A model generated the notes under the pieces. That model saw nothing but the letters and a program-made list of their open reading frames with translations. It did no database searches and was not told the DNA's origin. Source: Candidatus Competibacteraceae bacterium (GTDB lineage: Bacteria; Pseudomonadota; Gammaproteobacteria; Competibacterales; Competibacteraceae). From it: a stretch of DNA of 8,572 nucleotides. The position numbers were made by a program, and so were the translations under genes. Shown in pieces: positions 1 through 5,549 of the stretch. Location of the stretch: positions 1-8,572 of the forward strand of contig DPWB01000072.1 in assembly GCA_003527885.1 (NCBI GenBank), read 5' to 3'. Each line of letters opens with the position of its first letter. The stretch's first letter is position 1.

Positions 1-1017
1 GAGTATTCGCGCAGCCAGAACCCGACCCGCTTCGCCTACGAACGCTGCGTGGCCGATTTGGAAAGCGGCGACGCCGGGTTCGCTTTCGCCTCGGGATTGG
101 CCGCCACCGCGACGGTGTTGGAGCTGCTGGATACCGGGGATCATTTGGTGGCGCTGGATGATATTTACGGCGGCACGCGGCGCTTGTTCGAGCAGGTGCG
201 ACGGCGTAGCGCCGGCTTGAGCTTCTCCTATTCCGACCTGCGGGATCAGCGGGCGCTGGAAGCGGTTCTGACCCCGCAAACCCGGATGATCTGGGTCGAA
301 AGCCCCAGCAATCCGTTGTTGAAGCTGGTGGATTTGGAAATGGTCGCCACCGTGGCCCGCGGGCGCGGCATCCTGACCGTGGCCGACAACACTTTCGCCA
401 CGCCGTGGGCGCAGCGGCCGCTGGAATACGGCTTCGATATCGTGCTGCATTCCGCCACCAAGTATTTGAACGGCCATTCCGACATCATCGGCGGCATGGT
501 GGTCTGTCGCGGCCGGGAGCTGGTCGAGCGGCTGACTTATCTGCAAAACGCCATCGGTGGGATCGCCGGCCCCTTCGACAGCTTTCTTGCTTTGCGCGGT
601 TTGAAGACCTTGAGCTTGCGCATGGAGCGCCACAGCGCCAACGCGCTGCGAATCGCCAGTTGGCTGGAGCAACATCCGAAAATAGAACGGGTGCTCTATC
701 CCGGTTTGCCGAGCCACCCGCAACACGGGCTGGCCCGCCGCCAGATGGGCGGCGGCTTCGGCGGCATGATCGGCGCGGTGATGCGCGGCGATCTGGCGGA
801 GGTGTCGCGGTTTCTGGCCCGCTGTCAAGTATTTGCCTTGGCGGAGAGTTTGGGGGGCGTGGAAAGCCTGATCGAGCATCCGGCGCTCATGACCCACGCT
901 TCGGTGCCGCCGCAGGTGCGCCGGCAGTTGGGGTTCGATGACGGTTTGGTGCGGCTGTCGGTGGGGATCGAGGACGTTGAAGATCTCATCGCCGATCTGG
1001 CGCGGGCGTTGGATTAG
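1..1017 (+). CDS. Trans-sulfuration PLP enzyme (cystathionine gamma-synthase / beta- or gamma-lyase family), 5' end missing
   Basis: The reading frame is open from base 1 to the TAG at 1015-1017, giving 338 residues without a start, so about 40-60 N-terminal residues of a usual 380-400 aa enzyme lie outside the window. The first residues contain the family's YSRSQNPTR phosphate-binding motif, followed by FASGLAAT and DDIYGGTRRLF. The PLP lysine is in HSATKYLNGHSD (Lys codon 460-462), preceded by the cofactor-contacting VADNTFATP stretch. The C-terminal part has the typical SLGGVESLIEHPALMTHAS segment and ends RLSVGIEDVEDLIADL. These enzymes act in the cytoplasm, converting cysteine, cystathionine, homocysteine or activated homoserine by PLP-dependent beta- or gamma-elimination or replacement. 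Sequence alone does not separate synthase from lyase, so no gene symbol is given. The GTG at 49 is internal to the conserved domain and is not the start. The gene converges on the oxyR-like gene with only 36 bases between them. Confidence 0.93.
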   Translation, partial: EYSRSQNPTRFAYERCVADLESGDAGFAFASGLAATATVLELLDTGDHLVALDDIYGGTRRLFEQVRRRSAGLSFSYSDLRDQRALEAVLTPQTRMIWVESPSNPLLKLVDLEMVATVARGRGILTVADNTFATPWAQRPLEYGFDIVLHSATKYLNGHSDIIGGMVVCRGRELVERLTYLQNAIGGIAGPFDSFLALRGLKTLSLRMERHSANALRIASWLEQHPKIERVLYPGLPSHPQHGLARRQMGGGFGGMIGAVMRGDLAEVSRFLARCQVFALAESLGGVESLIEHPALMTHASVPPQVRRQLGFDDGLVRLSVGIEDVEDLIADLARALD

Positions 1018-1053
1018 GGTTTACGAACTGAGAGCCGGAAAAAAAGATAAGCC

Positions 1054-2025
1054 TCAATGTGGCAAAGGGTCGACGATGAACCGGTTGGGCGAGCAAGGCC
1101 GCGCTTGACCCAAATCCGGCGGCAAAGCCTGCTGGATCAGGGCCGCCAGCGTTTTGATGGCGCCTTGCCGGGGAAATTGCCGCCGCCACACCAAGCCGAT
1201 GGTGCGGGCCGGCGCCGGTGGCGCGAAGGGCCGAATTTGGATCCAATGCCGGTAAGCGGTCATCTGAGAGAAGCGGATCGCCAGTTCTGGCAACAGAGTC
1301 AGGCCGATGCCCAGCGCGACCATCTGGCGCAAGGTTTCCAGGCTGGTCGCCGCGAATTCTTCGATCACTTGCGGCGACTCACAAATCGCCAGCGCCTGAT
1401 CGCGCAAGCAATGCCCTTCTTCGAGCAACAAGATCCGGTGCTCTTGCAAATCGCTTTCTCCGATCTGGTTGCGTTCGGTCAGAGGGTGGTCGGCCGGCAG
1501 AGCCACTTGAAACGGTTCCTCGAACAGCGCCAGCGTTTCGAGCCCTTCATGGCGGATGGGTAGGGCCAGCAACAGCAGATCAAGGTGCCCGCTCCGCAGC
1601 TGTCGCACCAGATGCTCGGTCAAATCCTCGCGCAGAAACAGGCGCAGCCCCGGATGGCTGAACCGCAGTTCCGCCAATAGCCGCGGCATCAGATATGGAC
1701 CCAAGGTGGGGATCACCCCGACTCGCAAAGTACCCTGCATCGGGTCTAGCTGCTGCAAGGCAATCTCCTGGATTTTATGCGCTTCCTCCAAGGCGAGACG
1801 CGCCTGCGCGATGATTTCCCTGCCGATCGGCGTCGGGGTCGCTTGGCGCTGGCTGCGATCAAATAAGGTGACGTTGAGTTGTTCTTCCAGCTTTTTCAAT
1901 TGGGCGCTTAAGGTGGATTGACTGACATGGCACACTTCGGCCGCCCGCTCGAAATGCTTCTCTTCCGCCACGGCGACCAAATAGCGCAACTCTTGTAGCG
2001 TCACATGCAACTCCGGTAGCGCCAT
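1054..2025 (-). CDS. oxyR: OxyR-type LysR-family peroxide-sensing regulator
   Basis: This 323-residue LysR-type regulator has an N-terminal winged helix-turn-helix (about residues 7-66; HFERAAEVCHVSQSTLSAQLKKLE) and a C-terminal periplasmic-binding-protein-like sensor domain. The key diagnostic is EEGHCLRDQALAIC: C206 and C215 sit nine residues apart, exactly like the disulfide-forming C199 and C208 of E. coli OxyR. The downstream SLETLRQMVALGIGLTLLP block also matches OxyR. In that family, H2O2 oxidises the first cysteine, a disulfide forms, and the protein switches on catalase, peroxidase and related genes. The ATG at 2025 is chosen because a GGAG lies nine bases upstream and the protein then begins just before the HTH as in homologues. 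Longer starts at 2043 and 2121 have no good ribosome site and would run through the operator. It is divergent from the cytochrome c peroxidase operon, which is the expected target. Confidence 0.93.
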   Translation of the reverse strand: MALPELHVTLQELRYLVAVAEEKHFERAAEVCHVSQSTLSAQLKKLEEQLNVTLFDRSQRQATPTPIGREIIAQARLALEEAHKIQEIALQQLDPMQGTLRVGVIPTLGPYLMPRLLAELRFSHPGLRLFLREDLTEHLVRQLRSGHLDLLLLALPIRHEGLETLALFEEPFQVALPADHPLTERNQIGESDLQEHRILLLEEGHCLRDQALAICESPQVIEEFAATSLETLRQMVALGIGLTLLPELAIRFSQMTAYRHWIQIRPFAPPAPARTIGLVWRRQFPRQGAIKTLAALIQQALPPDLGQARPCSPNRFIVDPLPH

Positions 2026-2034
2026 CGATTTTTT

Positions 2035-2038
2035 CTCC
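2035..2038 (-). promoter_or_regulatory. Ribosome binding site fixing the oxyR start
   Basis: The minus strand reads GGAG here, nine bases before the ATG at 2023-2025. No comparable purine run precedes the in-frame ATGs at 2043 and 2121, so this site supports the shorter protein. Confidence 0.7.
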
Positions 2039-2043
2039 GACAT

Positions 2044-2080
2044 ATCGAGTGAATCGATCAATGGTATCGAAAAAATAATC
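2044..2080. promoter_or_regulatory. Candidate OxyR operator: four half-elements at 11-base spacing
   Basis: Between oxyR and the peroxidase gene the plus strand shows ATCG (2044), CGAT (2055), ATCG (2066) and AATC (2077), each starting exactly 11 bases after the previous one. This is the layout of the published OxyR consensus, ATAG-N7-CTAT-N7-ATAG-N7-CTAT, with C/G replacing the inner A/T positions and a degenerate fourth element. The array ends immediately before a candidate -35 hexamer of the peroxidase operon, an expected place for an activator that contacts RNA polymerase. It also lies just upstream of the oxyR start, compatible with autorepression. Assignment is by spacing and context; the element sequence deviates from the enterobacterial consensus. 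Confidence 0.6.
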
Positions 2081-2108
2081 TTGATCGAAGACGGCTCGCT
2101 TCTAGACT
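2081..2108 (+). promoter_or_regulatory. Candidate sigma-70 promoter of the peroxidase operon
   Basis: TTGATC (2081-2086) and TAGACT (2103-2108), separated by 16 bases, each match four of six positions of the -35 and -10 consensus. The -35 abuts the putative OxyR operator, and a weak promoter next to an activator site is the usual arrangement for OxyR-activated genes. The predicted transcript starts about 40-45 bases before the ATG at 2158. Confidence 0.45.
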
Positions 2109-2157
2109 CTAGTTTAGCCAAGGTCGCGCTAATTCACCGAGGAGAGGAGAACTCACG

Positions 2158-3306
2158 ATGCCCGCTAAGATCGTTTTATTCCTTACCGCCTTCATCATGG
2201 CGCCATGGGCGAACTCGGAACCGTTGGGGTTGCCGCCGCTGCCCGTGCCCGTCGATAACCCGCAAACCCCGGAAAAGATCGCCCTGGGGGCCAAGCTGTT
2301 CAATGACCGGCGGTTCAGCACCACGGGCGAAATAGCCTGTGCCCATTGCCACGCCCCCGAAAAAGCCTTTACCGACCTTAAAACGGTATCCGAAGGGATC
2401 AACGGGTTGACGGGCACCCGTAACGCGCCGACCGTCATCAATGCCGCCTATTTTAAATCGCAGTTTTGGGATGGTCGCGAGCCTAGTCTGGAACGACAAT
2501 CGACGCAACCTTTATTGAATCCCGTGGAAATGGCGCTGCCCAATCACGATCCGGTGCTGAAGATCGCCCGGACTGATCCCGACTACCAAAAGGCGTTTCG
2601 AGCGGTGTTCGGCAAATCCGGTGAAGCCGTCACCATGGTTGAAGTCTCTCGGGCGATCGCCGCCTTCGAGAGGACTCTGATCGCCGGCGATTCACCCTTC
2701 GACCGCTATTATTTTGGCGGGGAAACCGGAGCGCTGACCCCGGCCCAAGTGCGGGGTTTCGCGCTATTTTTGAATGAAGGCCGCTGCGTATCCTGCCATA
2801 CCGTGGAGCAAGATCACGCTTTGTTTACCGACCATCGGTTTCATAACATCGGCGTCGGCATCAATCAAATTCAAGATCAGGTTCCCGGTTTGGCGACGGC
2901 TTTTTTAGAGGCCAAAGCGCGAGGAGCGAATGTCGATAAAGCCGTGCTGGGCGATAAGAAGACCTCGGAACTCGGCCGTTTCGCGGTGACCAGCTTGGTC
3001 GATGAGCTGGGCGCTTTCAAAACGCCGACGCTGCGTAATGTCGCGGTCACCGCGCCCTACATGCACGATGGCAGCCTGAAGACGCTGCGAGAGGTCATGG
3101 TGCATTACAACAACGGTGGGGTAAACCGGCAAGGCGAGCGGGTGAATGCGTATCTGAGCGGCGGCATCCGCCCACTGCATCTGACCGACACGCAAATCGA
3201 TGACCTCGTCGCCTTCATGGAGGCGCTGACCAGCCCGCAGTACGCCAACGTAGCGACCGCCACCCAAACAACCCCCCAGCCCACCACGACCGGGAGCAAG
3301 CCATGA
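2158..3306 (+). CDS. Exported di-heme cytochrome c peroxidase (CcpA/MauG family)
   Basis: The protein has 382 residues. A signal peptide (basic start, hydrophobic residues 5-18, cleavage likely near residue 20) directs it to the periplasm. Two c-type heme sites are visible: CAHCH at residues 61-65 and CVSCH at 210-214, in the two-domain order of bacterial cytochrome c peroxidases. Other family landmarks are GLTGTRNAPTVINAAYF, FWDGREPSLERQ, LLNPVEM and, near the end, TAPYMHDGSLKTL (Met302-His303), where the distal-domain axial ligand normally lies. Enzymes of this type reduce H2O2 to water with electrons from small cytochromes. The AGGAG at 2145-2149 is eight bases before the ATG. The gene heads an operon: its TGA overlaps the next ATG. 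Divergent oxyR and the operator suggest peroxide induction. After the catalytic domain there is a short Thr/Gln/Pro-rich tail of about 20 residues. A MauG-like specialised role cannot be excluded. Confidence 0.92.
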   Translation: MPAKIVLFLTAFIMAPWANSEPLGLPPLPVPVDNPQTPEKIALGAKLFNDRRFSTTGEIACAHCHAPEKAFTDLKTVSEGINGLTGTRNAPTVINAAYFKSQFWDGREPSLERQSTQPLLNPVEMALPNHDPVLKIARTDPDYQKAFRAVFGKSGEAVTMVEVSRAIAAFERTLIAGDSPFDRYYFGGETGALTPAQVRGFALFLNEGRCVSCHTVEQDHALFTDHRFHNIGVGINQIQDQVPGLATAFLEAKARGANVDKAVLGDKKTSELGRFAVTSLVDELGAFKTPTLRNVAVTAPYMHDGSLKTLREVMVHYNNGGVNRQGERVNAYLSGGIRPLHLTDTQIDDLVAFMEALTSPQYANVATATQTTPQPTTTGSKP

Positions 3307-4376
3307 ACACGCCAATCAGCCGTCGGGATTTCCTGAAAGGGGCCGGTGCCTTGGCCGCCATCGGCGCCTTGCCGGTCAGTCTGGTGGAGCTGGCTTTCGC
3401 CAACACCGAGGAAAATTTTACCTTCGCTTTTATTTCGGACTCGCATATCCAACACATCAAAGGCGTCGAGTTCGTCCGCAACTGGGATCGCGGGCTGATT
3501 CGGGCGGTGGCGGAAACCAACCTGCTGACGCCCAAGCCCGATTTCATCATGTACGGTGGCGACCTCGCGCAGTTGGGCAGCAAGCCGGAACTCGACCACG
3601 GCGCTGAAATCATGTCGGCCTTGCACGGCAAAGTCCGTTATATGATGGGCGAGCACGATTACTACCTGGATCTGGGCAAGTACTGGGAACAGTTGTTCGG
3701 CCCGCAATACTACAGCTTCGATCACAAGGGCGTGCATTTCGTGGTGTTGAACAGCATCCTCACCTACGATGATTGGACCCATAAGCGCTGGCCGACCGCC
3801 GAACAGCGCATGTTGGAAATGGCGGGGTTGGACAACCCCAACGGTTCGCCGTTCATGGTCGGCGAGCAGCAGCGGCAATGGCTGAAGAACGATTTACAAA
3901 AAATCAACAAAGAGACTCCCATCGTCGTTTTTTCCCATTCCCCCATCCAAAAAATCTACAAGGGCTGGAATTTCTGGACGGAAGACGCCGAAGAAGTGCA
4001 GGCGCTGCTCAAGCCTTTCAAGAAAGTCACTGTCATTTACGGCCACGTCCACCAAATCCAGTACAACCAGATCGGCAACATCAGCTTTCACGCGGTCATG
4101 GCGACGGCGTGGCCGTGGCCCTATCCCTCGACCTACGCCCAAGTCGAGCAACATCTACCCAAGCTGACCGTGCCGATGAACCGGGCCGACCCCTTTTTCG
4201 AGCGCGACGCGACCGGCTGGCAATTCATCAACATTGCGACGGGCAACGTGGATATGCGCTACAACCTTTACAACAATGCCCGTCGCGCGGTGGCTTTCAA
4301 CCCCAAGACCCGTCAACCCGAGGATACCGGCTACCAGCTTGCGGAAAACCGGATTCCGCCCCAAGTTCACTTTTAG
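3303..4376 (+). CDS. Tat-exported calcineurin-like metallophosphoesterase
   Basis: The protein has 357 residues and starts with a twin-arginine signal (SRRDFLKGAGALAA, Arg7-Arg8) followed by a hydrophobic segment, cleavage probably near residues 31-34. It should therefore be exported folded, with metals already bound. The calcineurin-like dimetal motifs are in order: ISDSH (Asp46, His48), YGGD (Asp87), GEHD (117-119), FSHSP (His212) and YGHVH (His248, His250). The usual GNHD is GEHD here, so the Asn that normally bridges metal and substrate is Glu. The substrate is not evident; phosphomonoesters, phosphodiesters or nucleotides are all possible. After the last motif there is an unusual C-terminal extension of roughly 105 residues rich in aromatic residues. 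The ATG overlaps the peroxidase stop by four bases, with a GGGAGC ribosome site inside the peroxidase gene, so the two are translationally coupled. Location between two periplasmic heme proteins suggests a shared periplasmic role. Confidence 0.88.
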   Translation: MNTPISRRDFLKGAGALAAIGALPVSLVELAFANTEENFTFAFISDSHIQHIKGVEFVRNWDRGLIRAVAETNLLTPKPDFIMYGGDLAQLGSKPELDHGAEIMSALHGKVRYMMGEHDYYLDLGKYWEQLFGPQYYSFDHKGVHFVVLNSILTYDDWTHKRWPTAEQRMLEMAGLDNPNGSPFMVGEQQRQWLKNDLQKINKETPIVVFSHSPIQKIYKGWNFWTEDAEEVQALLKPFKKVTVIYGHVHQIQYNQIGNISFHAVMATAWPWPYPSTYAQVEQHLPKLTVPMNRADPFFERDATGWQFINIATGNVDMRYNLYNNARRAVAFNPKTRQPEDTGYQLAENRIPPQVHF

Positions 4377-4389
4377 GAGGAGAGCACCG

Positions 4390-4800
4390 ATGCGCTCACG
4401 GCAACTGACAAGATGGGTTCCCGTCGTCCTCATGGTCGGGATGGCCGGCACCCTGCCCGTACAAGCCGATGAATTTTCCCAGGAGGATTTGAAGCGCTGG
4501 GAGGGACAATTCATGGAGGTGGTCAAGCAAGGTCGAGAGCTGTGGACCCGAGCCTTGGGAAGCAATGGGGTATCCTGCGCCCAATGTCATCCTAACGCGG
4601 CCAACACCCACCCGGAAACCTATCCCAAATTTCAAAAACAGCTTGGAAAGGTGGCGTTGATCGCGGACATGATCAACTGGTGTATCCGCAATCCGGCGGA
4701 AGGACAGCCCATGGCGATCGACGATCCCCGCATGGTCGCCATTCAGGCTTACATCAACTACGAACGCCGGGGCGTGCCGATGGCGCCCGGCAAGCACTGA
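4390..4800 (+). CDS. Small exported mono-heme cytochrome c
   Basis: The protein has 136 residues with a Sec signal peptide (Arg-rich start, hydrophobic residues 10-22, cleavage after VQA, residue 26). One heme site, CAQCH, is at residues 63-67. The region after it (HPETYPKFQKQLGKVALIA, INWCIRNPAEGQPM, DDPRMVAIQAYI, ending VPMAPGKH) resembles SoxA/TsdA-like cytochrome domains, though no sulfur-oxidation genes are near. In the mature periplasmic form it is a plausible electron donor for the peroxidase encoded two genes upstream, which is an inference. The start at 4390 is chosen because AGGAGG at 4375-4380 lies nine bases upstream and the signal peptide then begins properly. In-frame codons further upstream lie inside the phosphoesterase gene. 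The gap to the preceding stop is 13 bases and the Shine-Dalgarno overlaps that stop, which supports one operon. Confidence 0.88.
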   Translation: MRSRQLTRWVPVVLMVGMAGTLPVQADEFSQEDLKRWEGQFMEVVKQGRELWTRALGSNGVSCAQCHPNAANTHPETYPKFQKQLGKVALIADMINWCIRNPAEGQPMAIDDPRMVAIQAYINYERRGVPMAPGKH

Positions 4801-4835
4801 GCGATTTTCAATAGCGCCGCGGCGCCCGCACAACG

Positions 4836-4862
4836 CCGGTGGGCTCAGCTTCAGCCCGCCGG
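4836..4862. terminator. Strong hairpin between the cytochrome operon and the yjbQ-like gene
   Basis: CCGGTGGGCT (4836-4845) pairs over ten positions (one G-U) with AGCCCGCCGG (4853-4862), leaving a seven-base loop. It lies between two convergent genes and overlaps the end of the leftward one. Neither strand has a clear U-run after the stem, so a classical intrinsic terminator is not certain; it may act in both directions or only protect 3' ends. Confidence 0.45.
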
Positions 4863-5258
4863 CAACACGGTACACACCACGGTTCGCGTCGCGCGCGGGC
4901 CGTCGAACTCACAGAAAAAAATTCCCTGCCAGGTTGATAGCCCCAACTGCCCGTCGATGATCGGGATGGTTTCGGACGGGCCGATCAGGCCCGCCTTCAG
5001 ATGGGCGTCGCCGTTGCCGTCTTGTTGGTCGTGCAGCCAAACGCCGGGTGGAATCAATTTGTGCAGCAGGTCGATCACATCCAGCGGCACGCTTTCATCC
5101 CAGTTCTCCTGAATCATGATGGCTGCGGTCGCGCCTTGCGCGTAGACGTTGATCAAGCCATTCGTGACCTTGCTTTCACGCGCCAGCGCCCGCACACGCT
5201 CGGTGATGTCGATCAGCTCTTGGGATCGGCCGGTACTAAAGCGGATAAAGTGATTCAT
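4851..5258 (-). CDS. YjbQ / UPF0047 family protein
   Basis: The protein has 135 residues, the usual size for this small single-domain family (E. coli YjbQ is 138 aa). Family signatures visible are YAQGATAAIMIQEN, WLHDQQDGNGDAHLKAGLIG, and the closing STWQGIFFCEFDGPR followed by a beta strand. Members are reported to have weak thiamine-phosphate synthase activity, but their cellular role is unclear; the conserved Asp, Asn, His and Glu residues suggest a metal or phosphate site. This copy has the QGATAAI variant rather than the HTTA/HTSA form found in E. coli. The ATG at 5256-5258 is preferred; a GGAG lies 12 bases upstream. A TTG nine codons further upstream is possible but less likely. The gene is transcribed away from the riboswitch-controlled protease gene, and nothing in its neighbourhood indicates a functional link. 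Confidence 0.85.
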   Translation of the reverse strand: MNHFIRFSTGRSQELIDITERVRALARESKVTNGLINVYAQGATAAIMIQENWDESVPLDVIDLLHKLIPPGVWLHDQQDGNGDAHLKAGLIGPSETIPIIDGQLGLSTWQGIFFCEFDGPRATRTVVCTVLPAG

Positions 5259-5302
5259 GAATGGGATACACTCCACGTCTTGCAACAGGCAAACATAAGG
5301 TT

Positions 5303-5318
5303 AATAATCAGCATTATT
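5303..5318. promoter_or_regulatory. AT-rich inverted repeat, possible operator
   Basis: AATAAT (5303-5308) and ATTATT (5313-5318) form a perfect inverted repeat around CAGC. It lies about 20 bases upstream of the candidate sigma-54 -24 element and in the region expected to hold the yjbQ-like promoter. No equivalent is seen upstream of the second promoter copy, so a role there is unsupported. Confidence 0.25.
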
Positions 5319-5336
5319 TCAAAAATTAGTAACTCT

Positions 5337-5352
5337 TGGCATACTATTCGCA
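5337..5352 (+). promoter_or_regulatory. Candidate sigma-54 (RpoN) promoter, copy 1
   Basis: TGGCATACTATTCGCA fits the TGGCACR-N4-TTGCW consensus at all but two constrained positions, with GG (5338-5339) and GC (5350-5351) separated by exactly ten bases. Transcription would begin near 5362, about 12 bases before the first paired base of the aptamer. The same element recurs upstream of the second aptamer although flanking sequence differs. A sigma-54 promoter would need an enhancer-binding ATPase, whose site is not identified. Confidence 0.65.
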
Positions 5353-5374
5353 ATTTTTCTCTGTGCAAGAGTCA

Positions 5375-5460
5375 ATCTGCAAAGGCATAACTACCGAAAG
5401 GTAGTGACGCAAAGTCACCGGTCTAAGGGGTCTTGCCCTATGACAGCGGAACCGCCAGAT
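5375..5460 (+). ncRNA. GEMM-I (cyclic-di-GMP-I class) riboswitch aptamer, copy 1
   Basis: Closing stem P1 is ATCTG (5375-5379) with CAGAT (5456-5460). Inside are AAAGGCA, then hairpin ACTACC-GAAA-GGTAGT (5390-5405) with the GNRA tetraloop expected for tetraloop-receptor docking. These are followed by the hallmark GACGCAAAG, CACCGGTCTAA, and a second arm ending AGCGGAACCGCC, the counterpart of GGTAGCGGGGTTACC in the Vibrio aptamer. This order and these motifs are those of GEMM-I. Aligning AAAGGCA with AGGGCA of the Vibrio aptamer puts G at position 20, which favours cyclic-di-GMP over the cGAMP-sensing (A20) variant; this is a hand alignment. It lies 90 bases before the metalloprotease start and should sense c-di-GMP in the nascent mRNA. 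Confidence 0.88.
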
Positions 5461-5464
5461 CCAA

Positions 5465-5493
5465 CGCCGTTCGCGGCGCGTCGGCTTTTCTCT
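5465..5493 (+). terminator. Expression-platform hairpin with U-rich tail, copy 1
   Basis: Five bases after the aptamer, CGCCG (5465-5469) and CGGCG (5474-5478) can close a TTCG loop; alternatively GCCG (5466-5469) pairs with CGGC (5482-5485) directly before TTTTCTCT (5486-5493). Either fold gives an intrinsic-terminator-like structure within the leader. The block is identical in the second leader. It suggests transcription attenuation, but which ligand state favours it cannot be read by eye. Confidence 0.55.
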
Positions 5494-5517
5494 GCTTAGA
5501 TGGCTTGGCCAGAGACC

Positions 5518-5542
5518 GCACAGGCGCAGTTCTAAGGTGTGC
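5518..5542 (+). promoter_or_regulatory. Stem enclosing the protease ribosome binding site, copy 1
   Basis: GCACA (5518-5522) pairs with TGTGC (5538-5542), placing the AAGG Shine-Dalgarno (5534-5537) at the 3' edge of a 15-base loop, 7 bases upstream of the ATG at 5550. The second leader keeps both stem arms while its loop is different in sequence and length, which argues that the pairing matters. It may tune translation. Confidence 0.4.
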
Positions 5543-5549
5543 TGCCATC

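Noticed and set aside
2026..2121. Longer oxyR start at 2121 or 2043
   Set aside because: No ribosome site; the extra residues would be coded by the operator and promoter region, and OxyR homologues begin close to the HTH.
3105..3878. 257-codon minus-strand frame opposite the peroxidase and phosphoesterase genes
   Set aside because: It spans the junction of two well-supported plus-strand genes and shows no domain or ribosome site.
4234..4389. Upstream in-frame start for the small cytochrome
   Set aside because: It overlaps the phosphoesterase gene by over 140 bases and would bury the signal peptide; the AGGAGG before 4390 fixes the start.
5375..5460. Aptamer as the cGAMP-selective GEMM-Ib variant
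   Set aside because: In my hand alignment position 20 is G, which favours c-di-GMP; the alignment is not computed, so this is a preference rather than an exclusion.
5433..5549. N-terminal extension of the protease from an upstream TTG
   Set aside because: It would translate the riboswitch aptamer and terminator-like hairpin, has no ribosome site, and the equivalent region of the second copy does not continue in a matching frame.
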